In this document: piece after piece, positions 45,979-54,407 of the stretch | How positions within the stretch are numbered: the first letter of the stretch is position 1 | Layout: each line of letters opens with the position of its first letter | NCBI RefSeq assembly: GCF_011089885.1 | Contig: NZ_JAANBD010000028.1 | Coordinates: 556,389 to 620,388 of the forward strand | Direction: 5' to 3' | DNA from: Thioalkalivibrio sp. XN279 | GTDB taxonomy: Bacteria > Pseudomonadota > Gammaproteobacteria > Steroidobacterales > XN24 | DNA: 64,000 nucleotides | The notes under the pieces: generated by a model | Seen by the model: only the letters and a program-made list of their open reading frames with translations | What the model was told of the DNA's origin: nothing | Databases searched by the model: none | Program-made: the position numbers and the translations under genes

Positions 45979-46440
45979 TTACCTCTCGCCGGCCTCTTGC
46001 AGGAACGCGTCAACCGGTTGCTCGAAGGCGATGGCAAGCACACAGGCCTGCGGGCCGGAACAGAATGCGTCATGCGGCAACTGCGGCGGACCGTAGGCAT
46101 AGCTGCCCGGCGTCATCACGACCGCGTCGTGCCCGTCATAGGTCACGCGCAGCTCACCTGAAACCAGCACCATGCGCTCCGCCGAGGTGTGCGAGTGGCG
46201 CGGCACCATCACACCTGCCGGCACCTTGAAAAAGATGTCGGCGTTCTCCCGCGCCGGGTCCCCGTGCAGCACGGCGATGGCGCAGCCTGCCGGCATGAAC
46301 TCGGGGCACGGCCCCCACTCCAGCGCGGGGTCAGCGAAGTGCAGTTCGACGGGCGCTTCGCCGGCCGACGCACCCGCCGCGATTATTCCGCCGCAGCATA
46401 GCAGTCCCAGCAATGCTGCAGCCTGTTTGTGCAGGCACAT
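45979..46440 (-). CDS. Secreted cupin-domain protein
   Basis: A 153-residue protein with a signal peptide (to about residue 27) and a cupin fold: FKVPAGVMVPRHSHTSAERMVLVSGELRV (metal His pair and Glu) and GSYAYGPPQLPHDAFCS (last His). A periplasmic small-molecule or metal-binding role is likely. Start at ATG 46440 with GGAG upstream. The 184 bases before the beta-lactamase-like gene show no gene. Confidence 0.8.
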   Translation of the reverse strand: MCLHKQAAALLGLLCCGGIIAAGASAGEAPVELHFADPALEWGPCPEFMPAGCAIAVLHGDPARENADIFFKVPAGVMVPRHSHTSAERMVLVSGELRVTYDGHDAVVMTPGSYAYGPPQLPHDAFCSGPQACVLAIAFEQPVDAFLQEAGER

Positions 46441-46534
46441 AGGACACTCTCCATTTTGTTTTGCAAACGCCCCTGGATATAGCACAAAGCCCTGGATGCC
46501 ACAGGAATGCTGCAGCCGTGCCCGGCGCCGCTGG

Positions 46535-46729
46535 TCAGGGAACCGCCCGTGACAGCCGCCACTGGTCCGGCACGCCTTTGAGCGCGCGCACGCCCAGGTC
46601 CGCCCAGCCGGGGATGAGCACGATATCGCGCTCGCAGGCGCCGAACACCTGGTAGGCGATGTTCAGCTCACCACTCTTCGCGTAACGCGTATCGATCTGG
46701 TTCGTATCAAGCATGGACACGCCGATCAT
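46535..46729 (-). pseudogene. Internally deleted alpha/beta hydrolase-adenylate cyclase fusion
   Basis: A 64-codon frame. Residues about 12-43 (DTRYAKSGELNIAYQVFG, DIVLIPGW) match the start of alpha/beta hydrolases fused to class III cyclases. The remaining residues (DLGVRALKGVPDQWRLSRAV) match the very end of the cyclase domain in the same fusion proteins. Everything between, more than a kilobase in intact homologues, is missing, and the frame is kept. It is therefore a deletion relic unlikely to be active. Confidence 0.7.
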
Positions 46730-46867
46730 ACGACCCGCGCAGGCGGCCTGGCGGCCGACGCCGGTGGCAGGATCAGTCTCGACTACTAGACTTTAAAGGA
46801 CATGGGTTGCCGCTGGGGCGGCGACCCCGAACGCAAGCCCCGGCGCCAGACCGGGAAGGAGCAAGAC

Positions 46868-47260
46868 ATGGCAGACCGCGACATTTACGAACTTTTCACC
46901 GCCGCACTGGACGTCACCAATCGCTCCTTGGAGAAAAACCGGGAGTCCGGCTTCTTCAAGGCCCTGGTCGCTGCCGCGGACAAGTTCCTCGACGGCCACA
47001 AGGCCGGCGTCGCAATCTATGCGGAGGACCCGGAAAAGCCGTTCGACTATTTCACCATCCGCTATCTGAACGAGAAGTTCGAGATCCTGTCCCGCGGCAA
47101 ATCCGAGCACGACACCGAGTGGAAGGTCTCGCGCGACTACCTGGAGTCGGTGGCCGACAACCCGCAGGAATACATCGACAACCCGGCGAAACTCGATTTC
47201 GACTGGCTCAAGCATCGCCTGCCCGATGCCGCCTCGAAGCTGTTCGACAAGGCGAGCTGA
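46868..47260 (+). CDS. Hypothetical small acidic protein
   Basis: A 130-residue soluble protein starting MADRDIYELFTAALDVTNRS, with alternating helices and strands (FDYFTIRYLNEKFEILSRGK) and no signal or membrane helix. I do not recognise the family. The start has AAGGAG 6 to 10 bases upstream. The drug/metabolite exporter gene follows after 33 bases on the same strand. Confidence 0.7.
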   Translation: MADRDIYELFTAALDVTNRSLEKNRESGFFKALVAAADKFLDGHKAGVAIYAEDPEKPFDYFTIRYLNEKFEILSRGKSEHDTEWKVSRDYLESVADNPQEYIDNPAKLDFDWLKHRLPDAASKLFDKAS

Positions 47261-47293
47261 AGCCAGCGCCGTCTGAACGTCCTTTACTCCAGC

Positions 47294-48259
47294 GTGAAGC
47301 GCGCGGGTGCGTGGCTGCCGATCGGCCTGCTGGCGGCGCTGCCGCCGCTGTTCTGGTCGGGCAACTTCGTGCTCGCGCGGGCGCTGCACGAAGACATCCC
47401 GCCGATCGCCCTGTCCTTCTGGCGCTGGGTCGGGGCGCTCGCGATCCTGTTGCCCTTCACCTGGCACCGCCTTTGGCAGCATCGCGACGCCCTGCGCCGG
47501 CACTGGGTGGTGCTGAGCCTGCTGGCCCTGCTGGGCATCACGAACTTCAACACCTTCGCTTACCTCGGGCTGCAGCACACCACGGCCACCAACGGTGTGC
47601 TGCTCAGCTCTGCGACGCCCGTGCTCATTGTCGGGGTGTCATTCCTCATGCTCGGCACGAAGGTGCGCGCGCGACAGCTGGTCGGCATATTCCTCTCGCT
47701 GTTCGGCGTCGTCCTCATCGCCACTGAGGGCGCCCCGCAACGACTCGCTGCGCTGACCCTGAACCGTGGCGACATATGGATCCTCGTGGCCGCCGTCGAC
47801 TGGGCACTGTATTCCGTCCTGCTGCGCTGGCGGCCCGCCGACCTGGCGCCCGAGGTGTTTCTCACCGCGCTCGTCGCGCTCGGGCTCGTGCCCCTGGCCG
47901 GGCTGTATGCCTGGGAGCTCGCCGGCGGACAGGGCTTCGCGCTCAATGCAACGAACTTTGCTGCGATCGGTTATGTCGCGATATTTCCCTCAGTGCTGGC
48001 CTACGTGTTCTGGGATCGCGCCGTGAACGAGCTGGGGCCGAACCGGACAGGGCATTACCTGCACCTGATGCCCGCTTTCGGGGCCTTGCTCGCGGTCGCC
48101 CTGCTCGGTGAACGCCTGCACATGTTTCACCTCGCCGGGGCGCTCCTGATCGCAGGCGGGATCGTGCTGGCGACGTGGGTTGTCAGTGCTCCGCCCAGAC
48201 AGCGAGCTCATTCCCGCTCGGGTCAAGGAAATGGAAGCGACGGCCCCCGGGGAAAGTGA
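47294..48259 (+). CDS. EamA (DMT) family exporter
   Basis: A 321-residue membrane protein with ten predicted helices in two EamA repeats: PLFWSGNFVLARAL... at the start and IWILVAAVDWALYSVLLRW in the second half, with YLGLQHTTATNGVLLSSATP and LHLMPAFGALLAVALLGE loops. Likely exports a metabolite or amino acid. GTG start at 47294. The last 77 bases overlap the converging VOC gene, coding for the hydrophilic tail only. Confidence 0.88.
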   Translation: MKRAGAWLPIGLLAALPPLFWSGNFVLARALHEDIPPIALSFWRWVGALAILLPFTWHRLWQHRDALRRHWVVLSLLALLGITNFNTFAYLGLQHTTATNGVLLSSATPVLIVGVSFLMLGTKVRARQLVGIFLSLFGVVLIATEGAPQRLAALTLNRGDIWILVAAVDWALYSVLLRWRPADLAPEVFLTALVALGLVPLAGLYAWELAGGQGFALNATNFAAIGYVAIFPSVLAYVFWDRAVNELGPNRTGHYLHLMPAFGALLAVALLGERLHMFHLAGALLIAGGIVLATWVVSAPPRQRAHSRSGQGNGSDGPRGK

Positions 48260-48542
48260 AGGGCTCCAGGGTGATCCGCCCGCCGGCGGCGCGGACGCTC
48301 GCCAGGGAGCGCTCCAGATCCCTGGAATAGAGGATCACCAGCGGTCCGCCCGTGACTGCATCCGGCGCGGCGCGCAAGCCCCCTGCCTCGCCGCCCGGTT
48401 TCCGTATACCGGCGTATTCCGGGCCGTAGTCGTTGAATTCCCAGCCGAAAGCCTCGGCATAGAACTGCTTCGCCCGCGCCATGTCAGTGACGCAGAACTC
48501 GATGTAGTCGATGGCGTGGTGGACATGGCCTGGTGTCGACAT
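48183..48542 (-). CDS. VOC family protein
   Basis: A 119-residue glyoxalase-fold protein: IDYIEFCVTDMARAKQFYAEAFGWEF, then PLVILYSRDLERSLASVRAAGG and RRFHFLDPSGNELAVW. Similar to small bleomycin-resistance-like VOC proteins; substrate unknown. Start at ATG 48542 with GAGGA about 7 bases upstream. It overlaps the converging EamA gene by 77 bases. Confidence 0.85.
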   Translation of the reverse strand: MSTPGHVHHAIDYIEFCVTDMARAKQFYAEAFGWEFNDYGPEYAGIRKPGGEAGGLRAAPDAVTGGPLVILYSRDLERSLASVRAAGGRITLEPFTFPGGRRFHFLDPSGNELAVWAEH

Positions 48543-48604
48543 GACGGGGTCCTCGTGGACTGATTGCAACTAAGGGCCGGAGCGACTCAGCCTTCTCCGA
48601 TCGA

Positions 48605-50746
48605 TCATGCCCCGAAGCCAAATTTCTCTTTCGGGACGTCACGGACTTCCTCGCACGCGGCGCGGAAGTCGTACGGAACCTCATCGGCACAATCCGGCCA
48701 CTTGCCCCTGGCCAGCCACAGCTCGACAAGACCGAGGCGGGCGCAAAGCCGCGGGAAGCGCGGGTCGTTGCGCAGCTCGGGCATGCCTGCCTGGAACATG
48801 AGCGTCGGGCGGTAGCCGTCCGGACCCATGATGTCGTAGGGCGTTCCGGTGGGCCCGAGCGCAGCAGTCTCGGCAACCTGGTATGCCTCATCGACCAGGC
48901 CGAGGTGCGCGGAGTAGACCAGACGGCCGACGTCAATGCTGCCGGTCTTGCCCAAGAAGTCCTCGACCTCGCGCCACCAGGCCGCGATTCTTTCGGGCGA
49001 CGGGTCGCGCTTGGCACGGATGAAACTGAGGCCGTCGCGGAACTCGTGCATCTGGCGCTTTTCGGCCAGGGCCAGCATGCGGTCGACGGCGTCCCAGTCC
49101 TGCTGGAAGGCGTAAGCCCGAAGCAGGCTGGAAAAGGGGAAGTTCATTCCCGGGGCACGCTCGACGACATCGGCGAATACGGGCACCGCCTCGTCGAAGC
49201 GGCCTGCAGCGATGCGGGCCAGTCCGACCATGTTCGCGGACATCACGCTGAGCGGGTCGAGCTGGAAGCAACGCTCTGTTTCCTCCAGCGCCTCGCGCAC
49301 GCGGCCCATGGCACGGAGGCCCCAGCCCAGGTAGCGGCGCGTGTCGCTGTTGCCAGGGGCCGCCCGCATGCGCTCGATGAGCGTGTCGAACTCGAGGAAG
49401 CTGCCAAAGGCGGGCAACGCCAGGGCCTGCGCCATGCGGACGTACGAGCCCTCGGGGTCGAGCGCCAGCGCCCGGGCGGCGTCGTGCGCCATGCGCGCGG
49501 CATTCGCCGGACGCTCCGCGAAAGGAATGTAGAAGTGCAGCCAGGAGCGCAGGTAGACGAGGCGCCCCCACGCCTCGGCGAAGTCGGGCGCGCGCTCCGT
49601 GGCCACTTCGAGCAGCGCGACCAGGGGGCGAAACTCGTCCGGCGCATAAGTCTTGGGACTGGCCCGCAGGTAGAGATCGTAGACCGCAGGGTCGATCTTC
49701 CGCGGCGTGAATCTCGAAAATGCCTGGTCCAGCGCCTTCGCGATGCTTTCGGTGATGTCGTCCTGGACGGCGAAAATATCCTCCAGCCCGCGGTCGTAAC
49801 GGTCCGACCAGAGCACGGTGTTCGTCTTCGCCTCGGTGAGGTGCGCGCTGACCCGCACGCGGGACCCTGCTCGGCGAATGGAGCCATCGAGCACATGCGT
49901 GCAGCGCAGCACGCCGGCAGCCTCGGCCTTGCGCTCACCGCGGAACTGGAAACTCGTGGCGGGTGCGATCACCTTGAGCCGGGCTCCGCGCGTGAGCCGC
50001 TGGATGATGTCTTCGCTGACGCCGTCGGAGAAGAAGCCCATCTCCGGATCAGCGGAGAGGTTCTCGAAGGCCAGCACCGCCAGCAGGGGCTCGGTGCAGG
50101 CTGCGTCCGACGCCGCCGTCTCCTGCTCGCGTCGTGCTTTCTTGGAACTCTCCGGCCGCGTGAGCGCGGTGTCGCCGGGGGCGGCAACCTCGCACACGTC
50201 CATTGGCTCCTCGATGCCGGCGAGGCGATAGGGTCCGTGCTCGGCCCAGCGCAACCCGGCGCACTCTTCGATACCCACGGCGGCTCGGCGGGCAAGATCG
50301 TAGGCGGAGCGCGTGAGCAGGATGCGACCGTCCCCCGCCAGCGACATGACGCGTGCTGCGGCGGCCTTGGCGAGCCCCTCCACCTCGAGCGGCTTGGCGC
50401 CCCGCGCGACGTCCTCCGGCGCGTTCTGGCGCAACACCACCTCGCCGACGTGAATGCCGACGCGGGCGACGACATGAGCGCCGTAGCCCGCCCCCAGTTC
50501 ACGGAGCTTGTCCTGGTACGCAATGGCGAAGCGCACCGCTTCGATGGGCCGCTCGAACAGCAGCAGGAAGCCGTCGCTCTTGTCGATCTCGCGGCCATCG
50601 AATCCGGCCAGCAGGTCGCGGGCGGCGCGGTCGTGGCGGGACAAGAGTTCCGCCGCCCTGGCATCACCGAGGCGTTCTACGAGCTGCGTGCTGGCAACGA
50701 GGTCACACAGCAGCAGCGTGCGGATCACCGGGGTGGAGGCGGCCAA
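48605..50746 (-). CDS. Class III nucleotidyl cyclase with TolB-like and TPR domains
   Basis: A 713-residue cytoplasmic protein. The N-terminal cyclase domain (about 5-185) has metal-binding Asp in LLLCDLVASTQLVERLG and KSDGFLLLFE, and VARVGIHVGEVV. A TolB N-like domain follows (LAVLAFENLSADPEMGFFSDGVSEDIIQRL, about 220-345), then TPR-type repeats to the C-terminus (GRVREALEETERCFQLDPLSV). This layout is common in proteobacterial cyclase-like regulators, and the second messenger and output are unknown. The start is TTG at 50746, with AGGAG seven bases before it, preferred over a GTG farther upstream. Confidence 0.82.
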   Translation of the reverse strand: MAASTPVIRTLLLCDLVASTQLVERLGDARAAELLSRHDRAARDLLAGFDGREIDKSDGFLLLFERPIEAVRFAIAYQDKLRELGAGYGAHVVARVGIHVGEVVLRQNAPEDVARGAKPLEVEGLAKAAAARVMSLAGDGRILLTRSAYDLARRAAVGIEECAGLRWAEHGPYRLAGIEEPMDVCEVAAPGDTALTRPESSKKARREQETAASDAACTEPLLAVLAFENLSADPEMGFFSDGVSEDIIQRLTRGARLKVIAPATSFQFRGERKAEAAGVLRCTHVLDGSIRRAGSRVRVSAHLTEAKTNTVLWSDRYDRGLEDIFAVQDDITESIAKALDQAFSRFTPRKIDPAVYDLYLRASPKTYAPDEFRPLVALLEVATERAPDFAEAWGRLVYLRSWLHFYIPFAERPANAARMAHDAARALALDPEGSYVRMAQALALPAFGSFLEFDTLIERMRAAPGNSDTRRYLGWGLRAMGRVREALEETERCFQLDPLSVMSANMVGLARIAAGRFDEAVPVFADVVERAPGMNFPFSSLLRAYAFQQDWDAVDRMLALAEKRQMHEFRDGLSFIRAKRDPSPERIAAWWREVEDFLGKTGSIDVGRLVYSAHLGLVDEAYQVAETAALGPTGTPYDIMGPDGYRPTLMFQAGMPELRNDPRFPRLCARLGLVELWLARGKWPDCADEVPYDFRAACEEVRDVPKEKFGFGA

Positions 50747-50875
50747 GCGAAGGCTCCTGCAAGCTGGACAGGCATACTCTGCACGACACACTGTACACCA
50801 GCGGCATCAGGCTTCATGTCGCCTCATCTGCCGCAGCAAAGCTTCATTCTGTTGCGCACGCCGGCCGGGTCGCCC

Positions 50876-51592
50876 TCATGCCCGCCTTTGCCACTCTGCC
50901 ACGTCCACCCCCCTGAACAGCAGCCACAGGCACATGGCGCTCTCCGCCACGATGGCGACCAGGTAGATCGGCATCACGGCCTCGACGTGCGCCGGAAACA
51001 GGAAGCGCGTGTAGCTGCCGACGAGGTAAACGATTCCCGCCGCCCCGAGGAAGACGCCGAGCAGGCGCGGCAGGAATCCGGAACGATAGACCAGGTAACC
51101 AAGCAGGAGGCAGCTGAGGCCGAAGGGCAGCAGGCCGAGATCGTAGCCGTGGCTGTGAAGGTCGAGGAACAGGGCGGCGACGGCGCTGAGCTGCTCAGCA
51201 CCAAAGAGCGCAGCGTACTCGGGACTGCCGAGCGCGATGATGGCCGCATGGTAGTGCAGCAGGTTGCCGCCGATGATCGCCGCCTGCACCAGCCGGAAGC
51301 ACATGGCCATGAGTGCGAGCGTCTTGCTGACCGGGCGCAACAGGACGTACAGCAGCACCGCCAGCGCGATGTCGCACAACAACATCAGCGAATCTGCGAG
51401 AAAACCCAGCCTGAACAGGCTGGCGGACGCCTGGATGTTGGCCGCCGTGGCCGCCGCGTCACCACTCGCGATGATCCCGGCACGGACAACCAGCTCGCCC
51501 GTCAGCCCGAGCACGATGATCACCAGGTAGAGCAGGCCGGCCGTCCTTGCCAGGCGTTGCGGCGACATCCCCGCCTGCATATTCGGGATCAT
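50876..51592 (-). CDS. DUF4386 membrane protein
   Basis: A 238-residue protein with about six membrane helices and the DUF4386 pattern: RTAGLLYLVIIVLGLTGELVVR, LGFLADSLMLLCDIALAVLLYVLLRPVS and LPFGLSCLLLGYLVYRSGFLPRLLG. Function unknown. ATGA overlap with the membrane protein gene upstream. About 130 bases separate it from the cyclase gene downstream. Confidence 0.83.
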   Translation of the reverse strand: MIPNMQAGMSPQRLARTAGLLYLVIIVLGLTGELVVRAGIIASGDAAATAANIQASASLFRLGFLADSLMLLCDIALAVLLYVLLRPVSKTLALMAMCFRLVQAAIIGGNLLHYHAAIIALGSPEYAALFGAEQLSAVAALFLDLHSHGYDLGLLPFGLSCLLLGYLVYRSGFLPRLLGVFLGAAGIVYLVGSYTRFLFPAHVEAVMPIYLVAIVAESAMCLWLLFRGVDVAEWQRRA

Positions 51593-52269
51593 TGCGCGCT
51601 CCTTTGGGCCCGCGCCACCAGCGCTGTCGCGACGGGGAACAACACCACGTAGCCGATGATGCCGATATTGCGGACGCTCATGTTCTCCAACGGGACGCCG
51701 GCGAGCCCGATAAGGGCGAGGATAGCCGCGGCAAACAGGAACCGGCGGGCGATTTCATGGCCTGTCTCATTCCTCAGCGCCAGCGCAGCAAACAACGCTG
51801 CCAGCGCGAAGAAGAAATCCCACGCCAGGATGTCCAGGGCGTATGCGAGCGACGGCCAGGTGAAACTGAACACCAGTGGGGCCCACTCGGCCGCAGCAAT
51901 TTCCGGCTGCCGGCTGAGAACCAGGATGGAAAAGTGCACGCTGCACGTGACGACGGCGCACAGGCTCATGAAGATGACGCAAAGTAATGCGGCGTGCCTG
52001 TTCTCTGCAGCCACGCAACCGTGCAGGGCCACCCCGAACAAGACCATGGCCGGTGCAATGGCCAGGATGAGCAGCTCCATGAGCGTGAACCAAGGATCGT
52101 GGATGGGATGCGCGGGCGTCGGCAGGGTGGCGAGCCCCACGACAAGGACGAGTGCATAGGCCAGTGACAGCAGCGGCACCAGCGCACCTGCGACCGCCAT
52201 GAGCCAGCTCGACGAAGTTTCCGCGTCAGCGTGCGGGGCGGCAGCGGGATGCGAAGCGCGCGGCGTCAT
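51589..52269 (-). CDS. Multi-helix membrane protein, unknown
   Basis: A 226-residue protein with about six hydrophobic helices and a short polar N-terminus (residues 1-20). Segments such as FSFTWPSLAYALDILAWDFFFALAALFAAL resemble DUF998/DUF4386-like proteins, but I cannot name a family. It sits 3 bases after the acetyltransferase gene's end and is coupled to the DUF4386 gene. Confidence 0.6.
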   Translation of the reverse strand: MTPRASHPAAAPHADAETSSSWLMAVAGALVPLLSLAYALVLVVGLATLPTPAHPIHDPWFTLMELLILAIAPAMVLFGVALHGCVAAENRHAALLCVIFMSLCAVVTCSVHFSILVLSRQPEIAAAEWAPLVFSFTWPSLAYALDILAWDFFFALAALFAALALRNETGHEIARRFLFAAAILALIGLAGVPLENMSVRNIGIIGYVVLFPVATALVARAQRSAQ

Positions 52270-52272
52270 GCG

Positions 52273-52845
52273 CTAACCCTCTTCCCCGTCAGGCCCGCGC
52301 ACACGGTCGTCGGCAAGCAGGCCATAAACATTCACGCCGTAAGTCTCGCCTTTTGCGACCCAACGCTCGCGCAGGAACCCTTCATGCGTAAACCCGAGCT
52401 TTCGCAACAAGGCGTTCGAGGCCGCGTTCTCCGGATTCACCTCAGCCTCGACCCGGCGTATCCCCATGGCGCCGAACAGGTAATCCAGCAGTGCGCCCAG
52501 CGCCTCGGCGGCATAGCCCCGGCGCCAGTGCCTGCGGCCGATGACATACCCGAGTTCCACGCGATTGCTGCCCTCGTCGTACTTGAACAAAAGGACCGTG
52601 CCGATGACCTTGTCGTCTTCGTTCCTGGCGATCACCAACTGCCTGGCGTTGCCGCTCATGCCGAGCGCCTGCATCCGCTCGAGCCACGCGGTCGCGTCTG
52701 AATCAGACGCCCAGGTCGCGTAGGGCAGGTACCGTGTGACCTCGGGGTCGCCGTTGATTTCGAGCAGGTCCGGCAGGTCCGCGCCGCTCACCTCGCGGAG
52801 GGTCGTTCGGGGCGTGGAGACCTGGGAAAATCGGGGTAGCGGCAT
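52273..52845 (-). CDS. GNAT family acetyltransferase
   Basis: A 190-residue protein of the RimJ/RimL type: RTTLREVSGADLPDLLEINGDPEVTRYL, GTVLLFKYDEGSNRVELGYVIGRRHWRRGYAAEAL (acetyl-CoA pyrophosphate loop RRGYAA) and NAASNALLRKLGFTHEGFLRERW. It probably acetylates an amine on a protein or small molecule. Start at 52845 with GAGAG upstream. It follows the S41 peptidase gene by 13 bases. Confidence 0.88.
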   Translation of the reverse strand: MPLPRFSQVSTPRTTLREVSGADLPDLLEINGDPEVTRYLPYATWASDSDATAWLERMQALGMSGNARQLVIARNEDDKVIGTVLLFKYDEGSNRVELGYVIGRRHWRRGYAAEALGALLDYLFGAMGIRRVEAEVNPENAASNALLRKLGFTHEGFLRERWVAKGETYGVNVYGLLADDRVRGPDGEEG

Positions 52846-52858
52846 CGCGACTCTCGGC

Positions 52859-54322
52859 TCAATCCTGCCCGCCACGCTGCGACACGATGAACTCCAGCGC
52901 TTCACGCAGCACCTTGTCCCCTTCCACAGGGACGGTCGGGAACCGCAGCGCGTGGTCCGGCCGGACCCCCTGCAACGCCTCGTCCCCATTCGGCCGCACG
53001 AAGTACGCCTTCGGGTAGGTTACGACGATTCCGGTCGACGGCAGGGTGAATTGTGCGGACGAGGCATGACTCGTGGGTACGTCGGCGGTTTCCTCGCCGA
53101 GGATTGTGCCGAAGCCGTAGTCCTGGATGATGGCCGCGACGGTGGTTGCATTCGAGTAGCTGCGGCGGTTGACCAGCGCCCAGACCCGGCCGGAAAAGCC
53201 GGGGTCCCGGCGCTCCGCCTTGGGAATCTCGAAAGAGAACCTCGCGCCGTCCTCGTGCTGCGTCATCGCCCTGAGCATCTGCGCCGAGATGCCGCCGGGA
53301 TATTCCTCCGCCAGCCCCTCCAGGACCTCCCGGGTCCGCGCGCTGGCTTTCACAATAAATTCCGACGCGAAGCTGAACGGCTCGTCCGCGAACCAGGCAA
53401 TCATCGGATCACTGAAGCTGTTGTCGCCGCCCGGATTGTTGCGCAGGTCGATCACCAGGTCCGTGGCGCCGGCGGCGTCGAATCGCTGGAAAGCCTCGTC
53501 GACAAAGGCCTTGAACGTCTCGAGCGACTCGCTCTCCCCGGTGGCATAGAAAGGACCGGGACGCAGGTAGGCGATGCCGTCCGGGAGCATGTGCGCTTTG
53601 CGGCTGTGCTGCTGCCTCTCGCGCGCGCCCTTGTGCTCTTCGAGCTCCATCGCCGGCACTGCGTCCACCATGAACGTCGCCTCGTCCCCGGCGCGGGAGC
53701 GCACGACGATCTCGAAAGCATCGACCTCGCCCATGTCGAGCCAGGCGAGGCGCGGAAACATGCTCTCCAGCTGGGCATGCGCCATGTACGGACGCTCCGC
53801 AGACACCAGCCGGCCGATGCGCTCGAGCCAGTCGGTCGCAGGGCGCCCGTTGAGCGCGAGCAGTTCCGTCCCGGGAGCGAGCGCGGCCACGCCGGAGTAA
53901 TTGTGGGCGACCAGGACGCGTCCGTCCTCGACGCGAATATCGAGCGGCAGGAGCGTGCCGCCGGACAGGACGTACGCAATGTAGTCCTGCACGGGAAAAT
54001 CGATTCTCGCATGCCCGACTTTGCCGAAAGTCACGAATGGCGTGAACAGGCGTACCGCTTCGAGACGGCTCATCGGTCCATCGATGGCGGCCGACAACTC
54101 CTCGTAGTAGCGATCGTAGGCGTCACGCGACTGGTAGGCGTAGAGATCGTAGTGAGCTGCGGCGAGCGTCTCGTAGAGGTACTTGAAGTCGGCACGGACT
54201 GCGTCCTGCGGGTAAACCTTGCCTGCTGGCGCCTGGGCCGGTTGGGCCAGGGCCCGCGGCATCGCCGTGGCGAGACAGAAGATGAAGAAAGCGGCCAGAA
54301 ACCGTTTGTGCGTTGCAGTCAT
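52859..54322 (-). CDS. Secreted S41 family peptidase
   Basis: A 487-residue exported protein (signal peptide to about residue 26, ALA-Q). The C-terminal S41 (tail-specific) protease domain has LVIDLRNNPGGDNSFSDPMIAWF, the nucleophile region ALVNRRSYSNATTVAAIIQDYG and EETADVPTSHASSAQFTLP. A PDZ-like part (ALAPGTELLALNGRP) precedes it. Similar to C-terminal processing proteases but with a different N-terminal half (about 27-130). The target is unknown. Confidence 0.85.
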   Translation of the reverse strand: MTATHKRFLAAFFIFCLATAMPRALAQPAQAPAGKVYPQDAVRADFKYLYETLAAAHYDLYAYQSRDAYDRYYEELSAAIDGPMSRLEAVRLFTPFVTFGKVGHARIDFPVQDYIAYVLSGGTLLPLDIRVEDGRVLVAHNYSGVAALAPGTELLALNGRPATDWLERIGRLVSAERPYMAHAQLESMFPRLAWLDMGEVDAFEIVVRSRAGDEATFMVDAVPAMELEEHKGARERQQHSRKAHMLPDGIAYLRPGPFYATGESESLETFKAFVDEAFQRFDAAGATDLVIDLRNNPGGDNSFSDPMIAWFADEPFSFASEFIVKASARTREVLEGLAEEYPGGISAQMLRAMTQHEDGARFSFEIPKAERRDPGFSGRVWALVNRRSYSNATTVAAIIQDYGFGTILGEETADVPTSHASSAQFTLPSTGIVVTYPKAYFVRPNGDEALQGVRPDHALRFPTVPVEGDKVLREALEFIVSQRGGQD

Positions 54323-54407
54323 ATCGAAGAGGCCTGCCTGGTCGGAAACAAAGCGGAGCAAACTAAGTTGCCGGGCGCGTCTTGTCCACGGGGATGTCGG
54401 CTATTCG

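Noticed and set aside
48905-51652. Open frame of about 915 codons opposite the cyclase and DUF4386 genes
   Set aside because: It crosses several genes and gives no recognisable domain. It results from codon bias on the minus strand.
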